A stretch of DNA of 64,000 nucleotides from Silene latifolia (lineage: Eukaryota; Streptophyta; Magnoliopsida; Caryophyllales; Caryophyllaceae). Where the stretch lies: the NCBI RefSeq assembly GCF_048544455.1, contig NC_133536.1, positions 200,077,325 to 200,141,324 of the forward strand. The letters run 5' to 3'. Made by a program: the position numbers and the translations under genes. This document shows, in pieces, positions 46,796-57,508 of this stretch. Every line of letters begins with the position of its first letter. The first letter of the stretch is position 1. A model generated the notes under the pieces. It saw nothing but the letters and a program-made list of their open reading frames with translations, was not told the origin of the DNA and did not search any database.

Positions 46796-47962
46796 ATGAC
46801 GAAACGTGTCTCTCAAGCTATGGACTTGTGCTTACTGAACAACGATATCCCCTTCGACGTCCTTTCTCGATTGCCAGCTGATAAGTTACTCCAGTTAAAG
46901 CGGGTTTCTAAACAATGGCAAAACTTTATTACAGATCCGGATTTCCAGCGCATTCAAATGAATATATCTCCCCCAATTTCAATTTCAGGGTACTTCTTCC
47001 AGGAAAGATATGAGTACAGTGAAGTTGATGTGGATAAACTATGTTACATACCCCTTGCAGTCCAGAAAACAAAAATTTACCAAAATGTCCTAGACTTTTT
47101 GCCTGAGAAAGTCACCATTTTGGCATCAAGCAATGGTCTGATTTGCTGTAGGAGTTGCAACCCTTCTGCGGACCCATTTTTATACGTCTGTAATCCTGCC
47201 AATAAAGAATTTGTAAAGCTAAAATGGGATAATTTTCAAAGGCGAGATCAAATAGCCTTTTCTTTTGAGCCACATTCTACTTCCTTGATCAATGCCGCAA
47301 GAGATTACAAACTTGTGAAAGTTTTTGAGACTGTTGACTTGATTGAGGGAAAGGAAGAGTTGTTCTTTGGCTTTGGAATATATGATTGGGAAAAGAAAAA
47401 ATGGGTCAAGTCAAAGGAACTATGTCAGTCTGAAGATTCATTATGCAGCAACAAAAGGGTTATTCTCAAGGGGATCTTGTACTGCCTTACTGACGGTTTT
47501 GAACTTGTTACATTCGACATAGATAACGAACTGTCATTCATGATCTCACTCCCACTTTCTCTTACTGATAACAATGGCCCTGAAATTTGTCTGGGTGAAT
47601 CTGAGGGTGTGTTACATTGTGTAGTGGTGTCTACAGACGCGCTTCAAGTGTGGGCCCTAGTGGACCGTTTTACTTCCAAATGGGATCTTAGGGATTTCAT
47701 ATCGTTTGAGGCGATGGAGGAAAAAAACCCAGAATATTTCCGTAACTTGGTGGAGAGAGTAACCAAATTTACATGGATGCATCTCTTGGCCTTTAAAGAA
47801 GGTAATTTGTTCTTGAGGGTGTCTAACTCGGCCTTTTCTCTGGAGATTCAATCAAGGAATATGCGATTACTTTGTAGCATCACGGACTTGGGACGTCAAG
47901 TCTTCATTGCTCCAACAGTAATTCCATATTCAATCAGCTTGGCACCTCTGGCTAATTACTAG
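46796..47962 (+). CDS. F-box protein with F-box-associated (FBA type) domain
   Basis: A single-exon frame of 388 residues with no interruption. An F-box occupies residues ~17-57 (IPFDVLSRLPADKLLQLKRV, then SKQWQNFI). The rest (~60-380) looks like an F-box-associated beta-propeller: SNGLICC, YVCNPANKEF, FGFGIYDWEKKKW and a C-terminal KEGNLFLRVSN. In the family such proteins recruit substrates to SCF ubiquitin ligases. It is clearly different from the DUF295 F-box genes at the left of the window and is not part of that duplication. A splice-acceptor-like CAG lies two bases before the ATG, hinting at a leader intron. Substrate unknown. Confidence 0.88.
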   Translation: MTKRVSQAMDLCLLNNDIPFDVLSRLPADKLLQLKRVSKQWQNFITDPDFQRIQMNISPPISISGYFFQERYEYSEVDVDKLCYIPLAVQKTKIYQNVLDFLPEKVTILASSNGLICCRSCNPSADPFLYVCNPANKEFVKLKWDNFQRRDQIAFSFEPHSTSLINAARDYKLVKVFETVDLIEGKEELFFGFGIYDWEKKKWVKSKELCQSEDSLCSNKRVILKGILYCLTDGFELVTFDIDNELSFMISLPLSLTDNNGPEICLGESEGVLHCVVVSTDALQVWALVDRFTSKWDLRDFISFEAMEEKNPEYFRNLVERVTKFTWMHLLAFKEGNLFLRVSNSAFSLEIQSRNMRLLCSITDLGRQVFIAPTVIPYSISLAPLANY

Positions 47963-48224
47963 ATGGTCTTGTCGGTCTTCAACTCTTGCTTTTTTAGCTG
48001 TTATCTAAACTATATATGTGGCTACGTCGGAGATCCATACTTTTGCATACTGGAGCTACAGGCTGATTCATGCATCCGAATTACTGGATTACAAAAAATA
48101 TATTAGGACTGTGTAGCTAAAATGTCTGAAGTGATCTATCTATATGGATGTATGTGTTCCAACTCTTTTTCTACCGCATCAATAAATCTGTATTTGGTGT
48201 TCAGTTTGTAATTGTTTAGCCTCC

Positions 48225-48405
48225 ACCCGCGACTCGGCCTTGAATCCATGCCTCCTTGTGATACCTTTCCTTTTCCTCCAAATTCAAATCGCTTCCCCTC
48301 CATTTCCTTCCACCCTTATTTGCAATCCAATCTTGAAATTTTAAATCTCCTACTCTCCCTCCCTTTCCTTTTCCTCCAAATTCCTCAATCCAAAACACAC
48401 CCTAA
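48225..48405. mobile_element. DNA-transposon-like fragment
   Basis: C/T-rich block (TTTCCTTTTCCTCC and CCAAATTCCTCAATCC) ending AAAACACACCCT. Its complement AGGGTGTGTTTTGGATTGAG resembles ends of common plant DNA-transposon relics. Partner end not identified. Confidence 0.3.
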
Positions 48406-48779
48406 GAAGCTAAGATTTTCACTCTATGCTTAACTCGGGGATATTAAAGCATAATACATACTTACAACAATGACAATGACAATGACCTCTAATTATAAGG
48501 TCCTAACTTTACTAGCCACATAAAGAGTCTTAATATCTTACTAACACAACTCCTAATATTTAACCCTAGTAACTAACGTAGATACTAAAGAAAAACATTA
48601 GTAATTTACCTAAAAAGTCGTAGCCACTGCAGACTCTAAAAGCTAGTCAAAACTGAGTTAACTTATGCTTTGTTTATTAATGTTGGGGTTAATAAATCTA
48701 ACAGGTTTAAAACCCGTCAGCTTCAAAATTGCGTAGTGGCTCACGTTACACAAAAGAAGCAATGTTAAGATGTCAATAC

Positions 48780-48935
48780 TTAGACATGTACATGCCCAAG
48801 GACAAGCATAAGATATGTAGAGGTGATATCTTCCAGATTCCGGCAGGAAAGATGATCCAGGAGGTTCTCTAGAAATGAAATTTCGGAAAGTTGAAGGCAC
48901 CCGATTTTGAGAGCTCATCAAGTGCAGTTGGTGCA
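48780..48935 (-). pseudogene. Broken exon of a glutathionyl-hydroquinone reductase-like gene
   Basis: On the minus strand, after an acceptor-like TTTCAG, the sequence reads APTALDELSKSGAF in one frame. It continues in another frame as STFRNFISREPPGSS and then ESGRYHLYISYACPWA. That is the conserved start of the ECM4/YqjG-type glutathione-dependent reductases, including the CPWA active-site Cys. A small deletion between the two segments shifts the frame, and the sequence after CPWA no longer matches. No other exon of the gene is visible nearby. This is a genomic fragment, not a working gene. Confidence 0.75.
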
Positions 48936-49074
48936 CTGAAAATAAATGCTAGACTTAAGAAGTTGAGTTGACAAATGAGAATCAAACAGAAAGATTAAGC
49001 ATGATATTAAACGCAACACCGCATTGCCACCAACCACATTTGATATATGGCTCAACAGCAGAGACAAGTTAACT

Positions 49075-49335
49075 GATAGATGAACCATCTCAACCAAAAC
49101 CTTAAGGTGATGGTTGAGGCCCAACTATTATAAATATTTCTATTACGCTCCCTCACTCAAATGCCCGTTGGGCTTGAAGAGTGGTTAGTTGTGCACCGGC
49201 TCCCCCGTACCGTGTGCTGGGTTTCCACTTCGAGAGTTTTTGAGGGGTTTTGAGGTTGTCAGGATTCGAACCCGTGACCTTCGGTCACACTGGCTCTGAT
49301 ACCATGGTAGATGGACCAACTCAACCAAAACCTTA
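49075..49335 (-). mobile_element. TRIM- or SINE-like short retroelement
   Basis: Direct repeats at both ends (CTCAACCAAAACCTTAAGG at about 49100 and 49320), each preceded by an AGATGRACCA-like stretch. Just inside the right one, on the minus strand, are TGGTATCAGAGCCAGTG and a B-box-like GGTTCGAATCC. Same layout as 24145-24440. It truncates the 3' side of the neighbouring mobile-domain-like gene copy. Confidence 0.55.
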
Positions 49336-50010
49336 AGGATCCTTGGAGATCCGAACGAATGAGCTTCTCCACAAGAACCCTTCTTGTCCAAAGCTTGGAC
49401 GATCTCGCCAAACACCAACCACGATGGATCCCACCCATGCTCCATTTGCTCAACAACATGAACAAGGGTCATGCTACCATACCATCTTGGCCTCTCCTCC
49501 TTCAAAGCATCAATAAGGAGGTAAGCATGCACTAGGCAAAAGACAAGAGCCCTTTTCCTAGCCACCTCCGAGATGTTGACATCCAAGCGGTTTGAGAAGA
49601 TGTTGATAAGAGCCAACATGTCAACACCATGAGGAGCAAGGAGGAAGTTCGCTTGGCTTGTCGACAAGCCCAACATAGAAGAAAACTTCTCCTTATAACA
49701 CAACCGAGTTGGAGGAAGCACTGGAGTACAACTCGGCCACCCTCCAGTAGCACCCACTTCTTCGGCAAGTGGGCAAATTTCACCTTTCGGGAAAACTAAA
49801 ACATGATGTTTCGAATCCCAAAAACGAGAGCATGCTTCAAGGAACGAGGATTGCACCTTGACTTGACAAAACACCAACAATTGACCAACTCCCATTACAA
49901 TGAGTTGATACTTCTCGGGGGCGATAAATCCCGACACCAATGTCGCAACCTATTTTCGAAAGTATTCATGAATTATTTTGTGGAAAAGATGAGAAGGTTT
50001 TCGTAGAGAT
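49336..50010 (-). pseudogene. Plant-mobile-domain-like (DUF7745-like) gene, copy 1, broken
   Basis: The minus-strand frame contains VQSSFLEACSRFWDSKHH, VFPKGEICPLAEE and a helical segment with ARKRALVFCLVHAYLL. It continues with VVEQMEHGWDPSWLVFGEIV. This layout resembles plant mobile domain/DUF7745 proteins as I remember them. The start corresponds to MNTFENRLRHWCRD near 49968. The 3' half is missing where the TRIM-like element lies, and the copy looks broken. Copy 2 lies ~2.3 kb to the right in the same orientation. Such domains occur in plant transposons and as extra ORFs of Tat/Ogre-type gypsy elements, so an element origin is possible. Confidence 0.5.
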
Positions 50011-51028
50011 ATTTTTCGTGTTTCGGATGATGAAACAATGAAGCACAAACGTCCCTATTTATACAAAACAATCAACACCTTTTTACGAAAAAGGGGGAGC
50101 TCCCTTGCATCACCCAGGGGCTCTCGCCTCTTTGGGCTGATTCTAAGAATTCGCACCTTGACTTGTCCTTGTCAAGTTGTACTTCTTTCTGACGCATCTT
50201 TTTTCTCATCTTAAGGCTCGCGCCTCTTCAGGGCTTTCCGAATTTTTTTTTGTTTTCTCACACTCACATTTCCTTGGATTCACGTTTTCTGAAATCCTCC
50301 ACGGTTTCCATGACGCAGCTTTAAACATACTAATTTTTCTATTCTTTTTTTAGGGGGGGGGAGGCTAGTCGCCCCGATCCGCGACGAATCGTTTCCATCT
50401 CAGTCGAAAATTTCGAATTTTTTTCGCATTTTTCGCATTTCCACAAAAATCAAAATTGATAACATAGCATCAATATTTCTCAAAACGCTCTTGCAAATTC
50501 GAGTCTTGATCTCCAGAAATTAAAATTAACACACTCACAAAATCTCTTTTGAAATTCATCCATGGCGGTTTGAGTTTTAGTTTTCGAGTTGCAAATCAAT
50601 TTTGGCAAAATTCGATGCGATTTAATTCAAACACGAATTAATCCTTCGAAATTTCAAAACAATTCCATTTGAAAAATCCATACGTGACGCCTTGTCACAG
50701 AATTTTCAAAATTCTTTTCTTAAACAAACAATTTCAACTTCGAGTCATCGTGGTTATTGTTGTTTTCAACAAATATTTTTTGCATGCTTGCGTGTATGTG
50801 TATGCGCTATCTGTTGCCCGTTTTCTACACTAACAATGCATGAACAAATGTTGAAGCAAATGGGGAATCAGCCGTCGACCACGCTTCTCCGAAACACAAC
50901 ACAAAAAAAGCCAAACACAAACAAACTACAAACCAAAAACACATATATACAAACCGCCTCAAGCAAAATATACACATATACAAACCAAAGTCCAAAACAC
51001 GGACAAACAACTACAACTACTAAGCGCC

Positions 51029-52310
51029 TTACGGCGACCCAGCCTCGGTCTCACGAGGAGTCATGGGCAAAGCAGACACCACCTCCTGCTCTGGCTTTCT
51101 CTCAGGAGAACTCTCCAACGTCTCCCGCTCCATCATAACACGAAGCTCCTCCGCCTCGGCCAACCGAGCCCTAAGAGAAGCGATCTCAGTATCTCGGCTC
51201 TGCAGCTCGTCCTCGTGACGCCTGACCACGAGTAGTGAGTCCAAGCTCCTGTGCCTGGATCGTTGCTCTCGCCTCATCCAACTCAGCACGGACCCGAGCC
51301 AGCTCCGCCGGATTCGTAGTACTCTGAAAAACACAACCTAGGTCGGTAAGGTCTAAACATGAAATGCAACACATAAAAACACAAGAACAGCAAACAAAAG
51401 GCACCTCCACAAGCTGAGACTCCCTCGCGGCCAGGTCACCAGCAAGCGCCCTCCATCGGTTAGCCATCTGCCACAAAGCCTGGTGACTAAGGGTCGACAC
51501 CTACACAACAAAGCAAAACCTTTCAACCAAACAACAACAACACAGAAAGCCAAATACAAATAGGAAGGAGGGCTCAAACTAGAAGCTCACCCTCAAAACC
51601 GTCAACCTCCACTCTATGTCGGCGTCGGTCACCTCAGGAACTGCAGGCTCTGGCAGACGCAATTGCAACTTCTCACCACTCGGCCCCTGGAAAGTGGTTT
51701 GTGCCGTGAAAGCTGGGGGCTGGGTCCTCATGAAGTCGTCAACACCCTACAATGGGAAACCATGTCCAAGGTAACAAACCCTTCCATCGAAAAACAAAGA
51801 GTGGCAATGAGCAAAGAGCCGAGGGAGCATACCTCGATCGGGTACCAAGCGAGCCTCGACAAACGAAAGGTGTCCTAGTCGACCCCTCGCAACAACAACT
51901 CCTCACCTCCATGACCGTGAAGGTGCTCCTCAACCTCGTCAGGCGTCCACTCCTGGAATAGCAGCCTAGGCGGATCGACAGGCACCACGAAAGTCTCCTT
52001 GTAGCACAACCGAGTCGTAGGAAGCACTGGAACACAACCCGACCACCCCCCAATGGCTCCAAACTTCTTCGGCAAGAGGACAAATTTCACCTTTCGGGAA
52101 AACGAAAACATGATGTTTCGAATCCCAAAACCGAGAACATGCTTCGAGAAATGAGGATTGCACCTTCACTTGACGGAGCACCAACAATTGACCAACTCCA
52201 ATATAAATGAGTTGATACTTTTCGGGAGGCGACAAATCCCGACACCATTGGCGCAACGCATTCTCAAAAGCATCCATGAAATATTTTTGTGGAAAAAGAA
52301 GAGCTTTTGT
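51029..52310 (-). pseudogene. Plant-mobile-domain-like (DUF7745-like) gene, copy 2, broken
   Basis: The N-terminal part MDAFENALRQWCRDLSPPEK, then VQSSFLEACSRFWDSKHHVF, matches copy 1 closely. Further on are GVDDFMRTQPPAFTAQ, then VSTLSHQALWQMANRWRALA, and a C-terminal coiled-coil-like segment (DELQSRDTEIASLRARLAE) ending EAGSP at 51029. The segments look like separate exons with GT/AG-type junctions. The central part present in copy 1 (LVHAYLL...) is absent here. A few breaks are apparent. Copies 1 and 2 are complementary remnants of one gene type. Confidence 0.5.
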
Positions 52311-53399
52311 AGAGATGTTTTTGTGTTTCGGATGATGAAAGAATGAAGCACAAACATCACTATTTATACAAAACAATCAGCGCGTTTTTCAGAAAAAGGG
52401 AGAGTTGGCTTCTATCGCCCAGTAGCTCGGGCCTCTTTAGGCCCCCTCCCAGGATTCCCGCTTTGACTTGTCTCTTTCAACTTGTGTTTTCTCCTAACAC
52501 CTCAAACCTCCCGCCAGAACGCTCGCGCCTCTTCGGGATGATTCAAGACATTTTGTGTTTCCTCACACTCACATTTCCTTGTTTTTGCGTTTTACGAAAT
52601 CCGACACAGTTTCCATGACGCAGCTTTAAACATACGGATTTTTCTTTCTTTTTTTAAGGGGGAAGGGCTAGTCGCCCCGATCCGCGACGGATCGTTTCCA
52701 TGTCAATCAAAATTCCGAAAGTCTTTCGCTTTTTTCGCAATTTCCCAACAAAAATACAAAATCGAAAATTGATAACACGACGTAAGTTTTCCCCAAAACT
52801 CAAGCACTCACAAATTCGAGTCTTGATTTCACAAAAAAATCAAATCAAATATCCTCGCAAAAAATGTTTTCTAAAATTCATCCCCGACGGTTTAAGTTTG
52901 AATTTTTCGAGTCACAAATCAATTTCAACAATTTCAACGCAATTTAATTCAAGACACGAGTTAATTGCTCAATTTTCAAATTAATTCCTTTTGGAGTCCA
53001 GACGTGACGACTCGTCGCAAAAATTTTCAAAATTCTTTTCAAAATTTCAAAATTCAATTTTAACTTCAAGTCATCTTGGTTAACTTTGTTTTCGACCAAA
53101 TGCTTTTACATGTTTACGTTTATGCATATGTGCTACCTGTTGCCTGTTTTCTACACTAACGATGCAGGAACTAGTGCAAAGCAAAAGGGGAATTGACAGC
53201 CGACATCGCTCCTCCGAAACACAACACAAAACAAAAAGAGCCAAAAATCACAAGAAAAAACCACAATCCAAAAACACATATATACAAACCGCCTCACGCA
53301 AAATACATCGACACACGTTCGATACAATCATCTATCATACAGACACTGGCCTAAAAAAACTATCTATCATACAGACACTGACCTAAGACAACAAACTGG

Positions 53400-53960
53400 G
53401 GGCTACCCGCCACCTACCGAACTAAGCACTCCCTATCCTTCCAAACGGAAAAGAAAGGGAGCAACACAGTAAACAGAGGAGCAACAACGGAAGCAGAGGT
53501 GGTTACCATGACGGTAACACCTCGTTCCTGCTCCACGACAAAAAAGAAGACAATATCTGGCTGACTTTGGATGATAAAGAGGCCAAAAACCATGATGCGG
53601 CGCACCACCCCGGTGCTGACCCCCAATCATCAGCCATTCTGTCTATGAGCCACAATGAAAAGGACAAGCCGGCCATGTCGGCCGTCTCTCCTCCTCTACG
53701 GAAGCGTCCTCCACCACCACCTCGGCTCCAACAGCCTCCTCGGTCACTGCAGCTCCTCCGGGGTCATCCTCCTCCAAATCTCCAATGCCTCAACAACGGA
53801 CCCCATAGGTCCCGAACACTCCCCTGCAATCAAAGGCAAACAAAGAACGTCAGCCGAAATTTCGGCATTACGACGGCGTAAAATGGACAAATAAAAAAAA
53901 AAACCCTGCAAAACAGAACAAGGGCAATCCCGCCCAAACCCAACCAAACAATTCACAAAA
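53400..53960 (-). pseudogene. Third unit remnant with an acidic C-terminal-like segment
   Basis: The minus strand contains GPMGSVVEALEIWRRMTPEE, a run that in another frame is Glu/Val/Ala-rich (EEAVGAEVVVEDA). Position at the end of a repeat unit suggests the 3' end of another copy of the mobile-domain-like gene. The sequence is not homologous to the 3' end of copy 2, so this is weak. Confidence 0.25.
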
Positions 53961-54690
53961 AACGCAAAAAAAAAAAAAACGACTCGCCCTTCTTTTCAAG
54001 CAAAAGACGAGTCAAAACAACCACAACAAAAAAAACGGCACCCCAAGACCCGTACAAGGTCCGCCAACAAACCAAAATACATTCCCTATACAATGGGGTA
54101 TTTTCTCTACAGCTCAAAAAGGCAATTTCTACGCCAATTTGAGCACAAACCGGTCAAAAATTCAAAAAACGACCGCAAAAAGGCAAACGTGATTTTATCA
54201 CGCCTCAAGGCGACCTAAACTACCAATAAAGTCTATTTCAAGGCAAGCTGACTCAATTCAAGCCCAAACAGGCGCTTATTTTGTCAGACATAAGACCGTC
54301 ACAAAAGGAAAAAAACTCCAATTTTGCCCACAATACCCAACAAAGGTCCATAATGGCAAATACGGTCTTTCCCGACTACAATGCAACCTAGTGGGACCCA
54401 CTACCCAGCAAATAAACTTGGCATTATGAGATGAGACGGTTTCTCCACCTCACTCACGTTTTTCGAACATAGGGAGCGGGAACGGGGACCAAAATGCAAA
54501 CTAAAAGCACCCCTATACTCCTAAATAGGTTTCTAACCTAATGCAATCATCAATTTCACTTGAAATGGGCTCAATCAAAAACGCCCAAATTGATTTTCTA
54601 GGGTAAAATTTTCGCCCTAATTCAATCTATCAAAAAGACCAACAAATTCAAATTGATTCAAGAAGAAATGCATACCTTGAGATGACATTG

Positions 54691-56330
54691 TTGATGATAG
54701 CACGAATGGAAGTAAGCTAGAGACCTTTAATGGCGATTTTTGGTGTGTTTATGTCGATGATTTATCTCTAACAATAAGTACTAACTAGTGATGATGATTG
54801 ATTGAAATTCTCTTTGTTAATACGGATACTACTACTAGTAATCTAATATACACAAAGTAATTTTATTGGCACTAATTTGTTATTTGTCTCATATACTTTA
54901 CAAAATTTGACAACAATATTCATTACGAATATAAGCTTGTGTTAGTTCGCTAATAATCATATAACAGTATTAAAAAAAGAGTATTTTTTGTAACTGATAT
55001 TCTCTCTATTTTTTTATATGTCAATTCTTTTTTTTTTTTAATACTTTTTTCTCTTTTCAATATCTCTAATCTCAAAATATAGATAGAGTAATATTATGAA
55101 ATTTATACTTTTACAAAAACATATTTAATGGGGAGTTTAATAGTTTAATTTTTATAATTTTTAGACTAATATATTTGTGTGTAATTTAAAGTCAAAGGTT
55201 CAATTCAAAACAAAAACATCTTACATAAAAAATGGGGGAAGTCCGATATAGACACATAAAATACTCAGAATCTAGCTTCTACGCTAAGATAGTCGTACAA
55301 ACACAAAGAAACATGCATGAAATTTATCTGGAAATAATTGCTCTTACTATTTGACTAATAGGATTACAAATTAATTAACTTTGACTGCTACTTAAGAAAA
55401 CTAATTCTTACTATAAGTGGCGGATCTGGAAATAAATAATGAGGAGGGTAAGGAGTTGAACATGTCATCTTGTAAGGGAATACTTACTAACTTATCCTCA
55501 ATCAGCGAGTCAAGGAGGGCCGAGTGATCATATTTATTCATCGAAATATACATAAACTTAAATTATTGGTGGACCTGATCCTCTCCCAATATAACTAAGG
55601 TCCCCAGTAAGTATTATATGCATAGTATTTTACACCAAGTATAACACTAATTTGAATAATTGACGTATGATATACTCCAATCTCCCCTGAATATAAGAGT
55701 GTATCCAAGAGTTTGGTGAACAATAATTCTCGAATAATGAACTTAAAATTAATTGTTAAAGAGTAATAATTGTTGCAATAAACAGAAGATTGCCGGAAAG
55801 AGATGGGAATACACATACGCGGGAGATGACAATGGTGAGGACTGTGGAGCAACATGCATGGTGTAGCATGTGACCCCATGCACGCCTTCGCCTTGTTAAT
55901 CGCATTATGATATGGCTTGTCAGATTACTTATAGATATAGTATAATTTTATAGGGACGATGTACTACCTGCCATGCTACTTTGGCAATATAATTTCTCAG
56001 TTTTGAGAATGTCAACGAATTTAACTGATACGAAGTAAAAGTTCAAGTTTGGTGCTTTTAAGAATTGCAATTTGTATTTTAAGCCCATTAGTATTATATA
56101 TGTACTCCTATTGTATTAAAATTATCCATGTAACTCAGCAATGAAATAAAATGCTATAAAAATACTTTGGCAATATTAACATCGAATCAAACTCGATGCT
56201 TTCTGATAAAATAGTTAACCCATTACCAGTTAATATATGAGCTCAAAAAATAGCAATCCATTTATATAAGAATAAGTCGGTTTCACATTGTGAGATGATC
56301 GTTTATGAAAAATCACTTATCTGTTATCCC
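54691..56330. other. No gene recognised
   Basis: AT-rich intergenic DNA. A GTGGCGGATC motif at about 55418 resembles the end of the hAT-type MITE at 56477, but no partner end was found. Open frames are short and without domains. Confidence 0.5.
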
Positions 56331-56684
56331 TCTGTCCCGGTCAATAGTTCACCTATTTCATTTGCGTGTTTTAGTCAATTGTTTACCTTTCTATTTTAGA
56401 AATGTCTTTGATGGACAATTTGATCTACACGTTCAATTTGGTCTACTTATCATCTAATTATTGGACCCCTCCTCTTCAGTGGCGGAGCCAGAATTTGAAC
56501 TTAGGAAGGCGAAAAATTTTAGGGGGGGCGAACGACTAATTTCATAAGGTACATTCGAATAAAATTCGGAAATTTAACTAAAAACTTCGAAAATTTCATC
56601 CGTCAGGGGGCGATCGCCTCTGCTCCTCTTTCTTTGATCTTTGTGTCAAAACCAACAGTAAACAAATGATCGGGACACTTTGTA
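56331..56684. mobile_element. Degenerate Stowaway-like MITE, interrupted by a hAT MITE
   Basis: Left CCCTCTGTCCCGGTCAATAG and right TAAACAAATGATCGGGACA are degenerate versions of the Stowaway ends seen elsewhere in the window. The 146-bp hAT-type MITE lies inside. Confidence 0.4.
56477..56622. mobile_element. hAT-type MITE (146 bp)
   Basis: Ends CAGTGGCGGAG and (complement) CAGAGGCGATC. A perfect 8-bp target duplication CTCCTCTT lies at 56469-56476 and 56623-56630. The 8-bp duplication and CAG ends fit hAT. Confidence 0.75.
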
Positions 56685-56896
56685 CACAGAAAAAAGCCCT
56701 TATTAGCTAAATTAACGATGACACTTAAATTAGCTATGACACTTTATTTGTTCGTGAATGTAGAGACTAATGAAATCATTAGTCTCTAAATTAGTCGCTA
56801 AATTATATTGTTAGATACTCTGCATTATCAAAGGTAGCTAAAATAGTGATAAACTTAGCTACAGAAAGACTTTGGTTAGACTACCATCAGCTTTGA

Positions 56897-57508
56897 CAAA
56901 TCCCTGATGCTAAGGGTGACTTTTCTTCTACTGCCATCAACAACAAAGGCAAGGAACTTGATATGGGATCTACATCCCTTTTACCTCTGGAAGATTTTTT
57001 GATGGGAGTTGAGGTTAATGTCACTAAACCTTCTGCTGCTACTACTAAGGAACTTTCTGGGCAGGCTGGGGATAATTTCTTTGCTGTACCAGCTGTTGGT
57101 AACAAAGATCTTCTTCATGCTAACATTGCAGTCCATGGTTCCTCTGATGGGTGTATGGGACTGGCTGACTTCTACTGTCATTCTGAAATGAGTTCAAGCT
57201 TGAAGGAAACAATCAAGAGGGCTAAAAAGAGGAAGTGTTGCACTGAGGTGGCTGATGGCCTAGTTGATGCTGATTACGTGAGCTCCTTAGGTCAGGCTAG
57301 GGATTATCTGGGGCATTTGGCAAAAAAGCGGTGCTGGGATAAGGGAAATGCTGCTGCTGCAGGTACCCTAAAGGCTGTGAAGGTCAAGACAGCAAGTTTT
57401 TGTATCAAAATCACTGATGATGAAGAAATGGTGGAGTCAGACTCCTCGGTGAACTTTGACGGTGGCTTTGCGGAGGTTGGGCCGTCACAACCTCCTCTCT
57501 CACCATGA
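56897..57508 (+). pseudogene. LINE ORF1, C-terminal part
   Basis: An open frame ends with TGA at 57506-57508, overlapping the ATG of ORF2 as ATGA. It lacks the N-terminal gag-like (DUF4283) and zinc-knuckle regions that plant L1 ORF1 usually has, because the element is 5'-truncated. The remaining sequence is low in recognisable motifs: a Lys/Arg patch (IKRAKKRKC) and an acidic C-terminus. Assignment rests on position. Confidence 0.6.

Larger units (their letters stand above)
50011..54690. repeat. Tandem ~2.3-kb units carrying the mobile-domain-like genes
   Basis: Landmarks repeat at an offset of about 2300-2340 bp: GTCGCCCCGATCCGCGACG (about 50368 and 52671), TGTTTTCTACACTAAC or close variants (about 50818 and 53146) and CACATATATACAAACCGCCT (50940 and 53276). 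The flanks upstream of copy 1 (50030-50880) and copy 2 (52376-53160) are clearly homologous. The right-hand part (54000-54690) has the look of an LTR-element leader or 3' region, but no LTR pair was found. Confidence 0.65.

Noticed and set aside
49260-49300. Possible tRNA gene (GGTTCGAATCC and TGGTATCAGAGCC motifs on the minus strand)
   Set aside because: No cloverleaf with acceptor, D and anticodon arms could be drawn; the motifs fit a primer site and B-box of a short retroelement.
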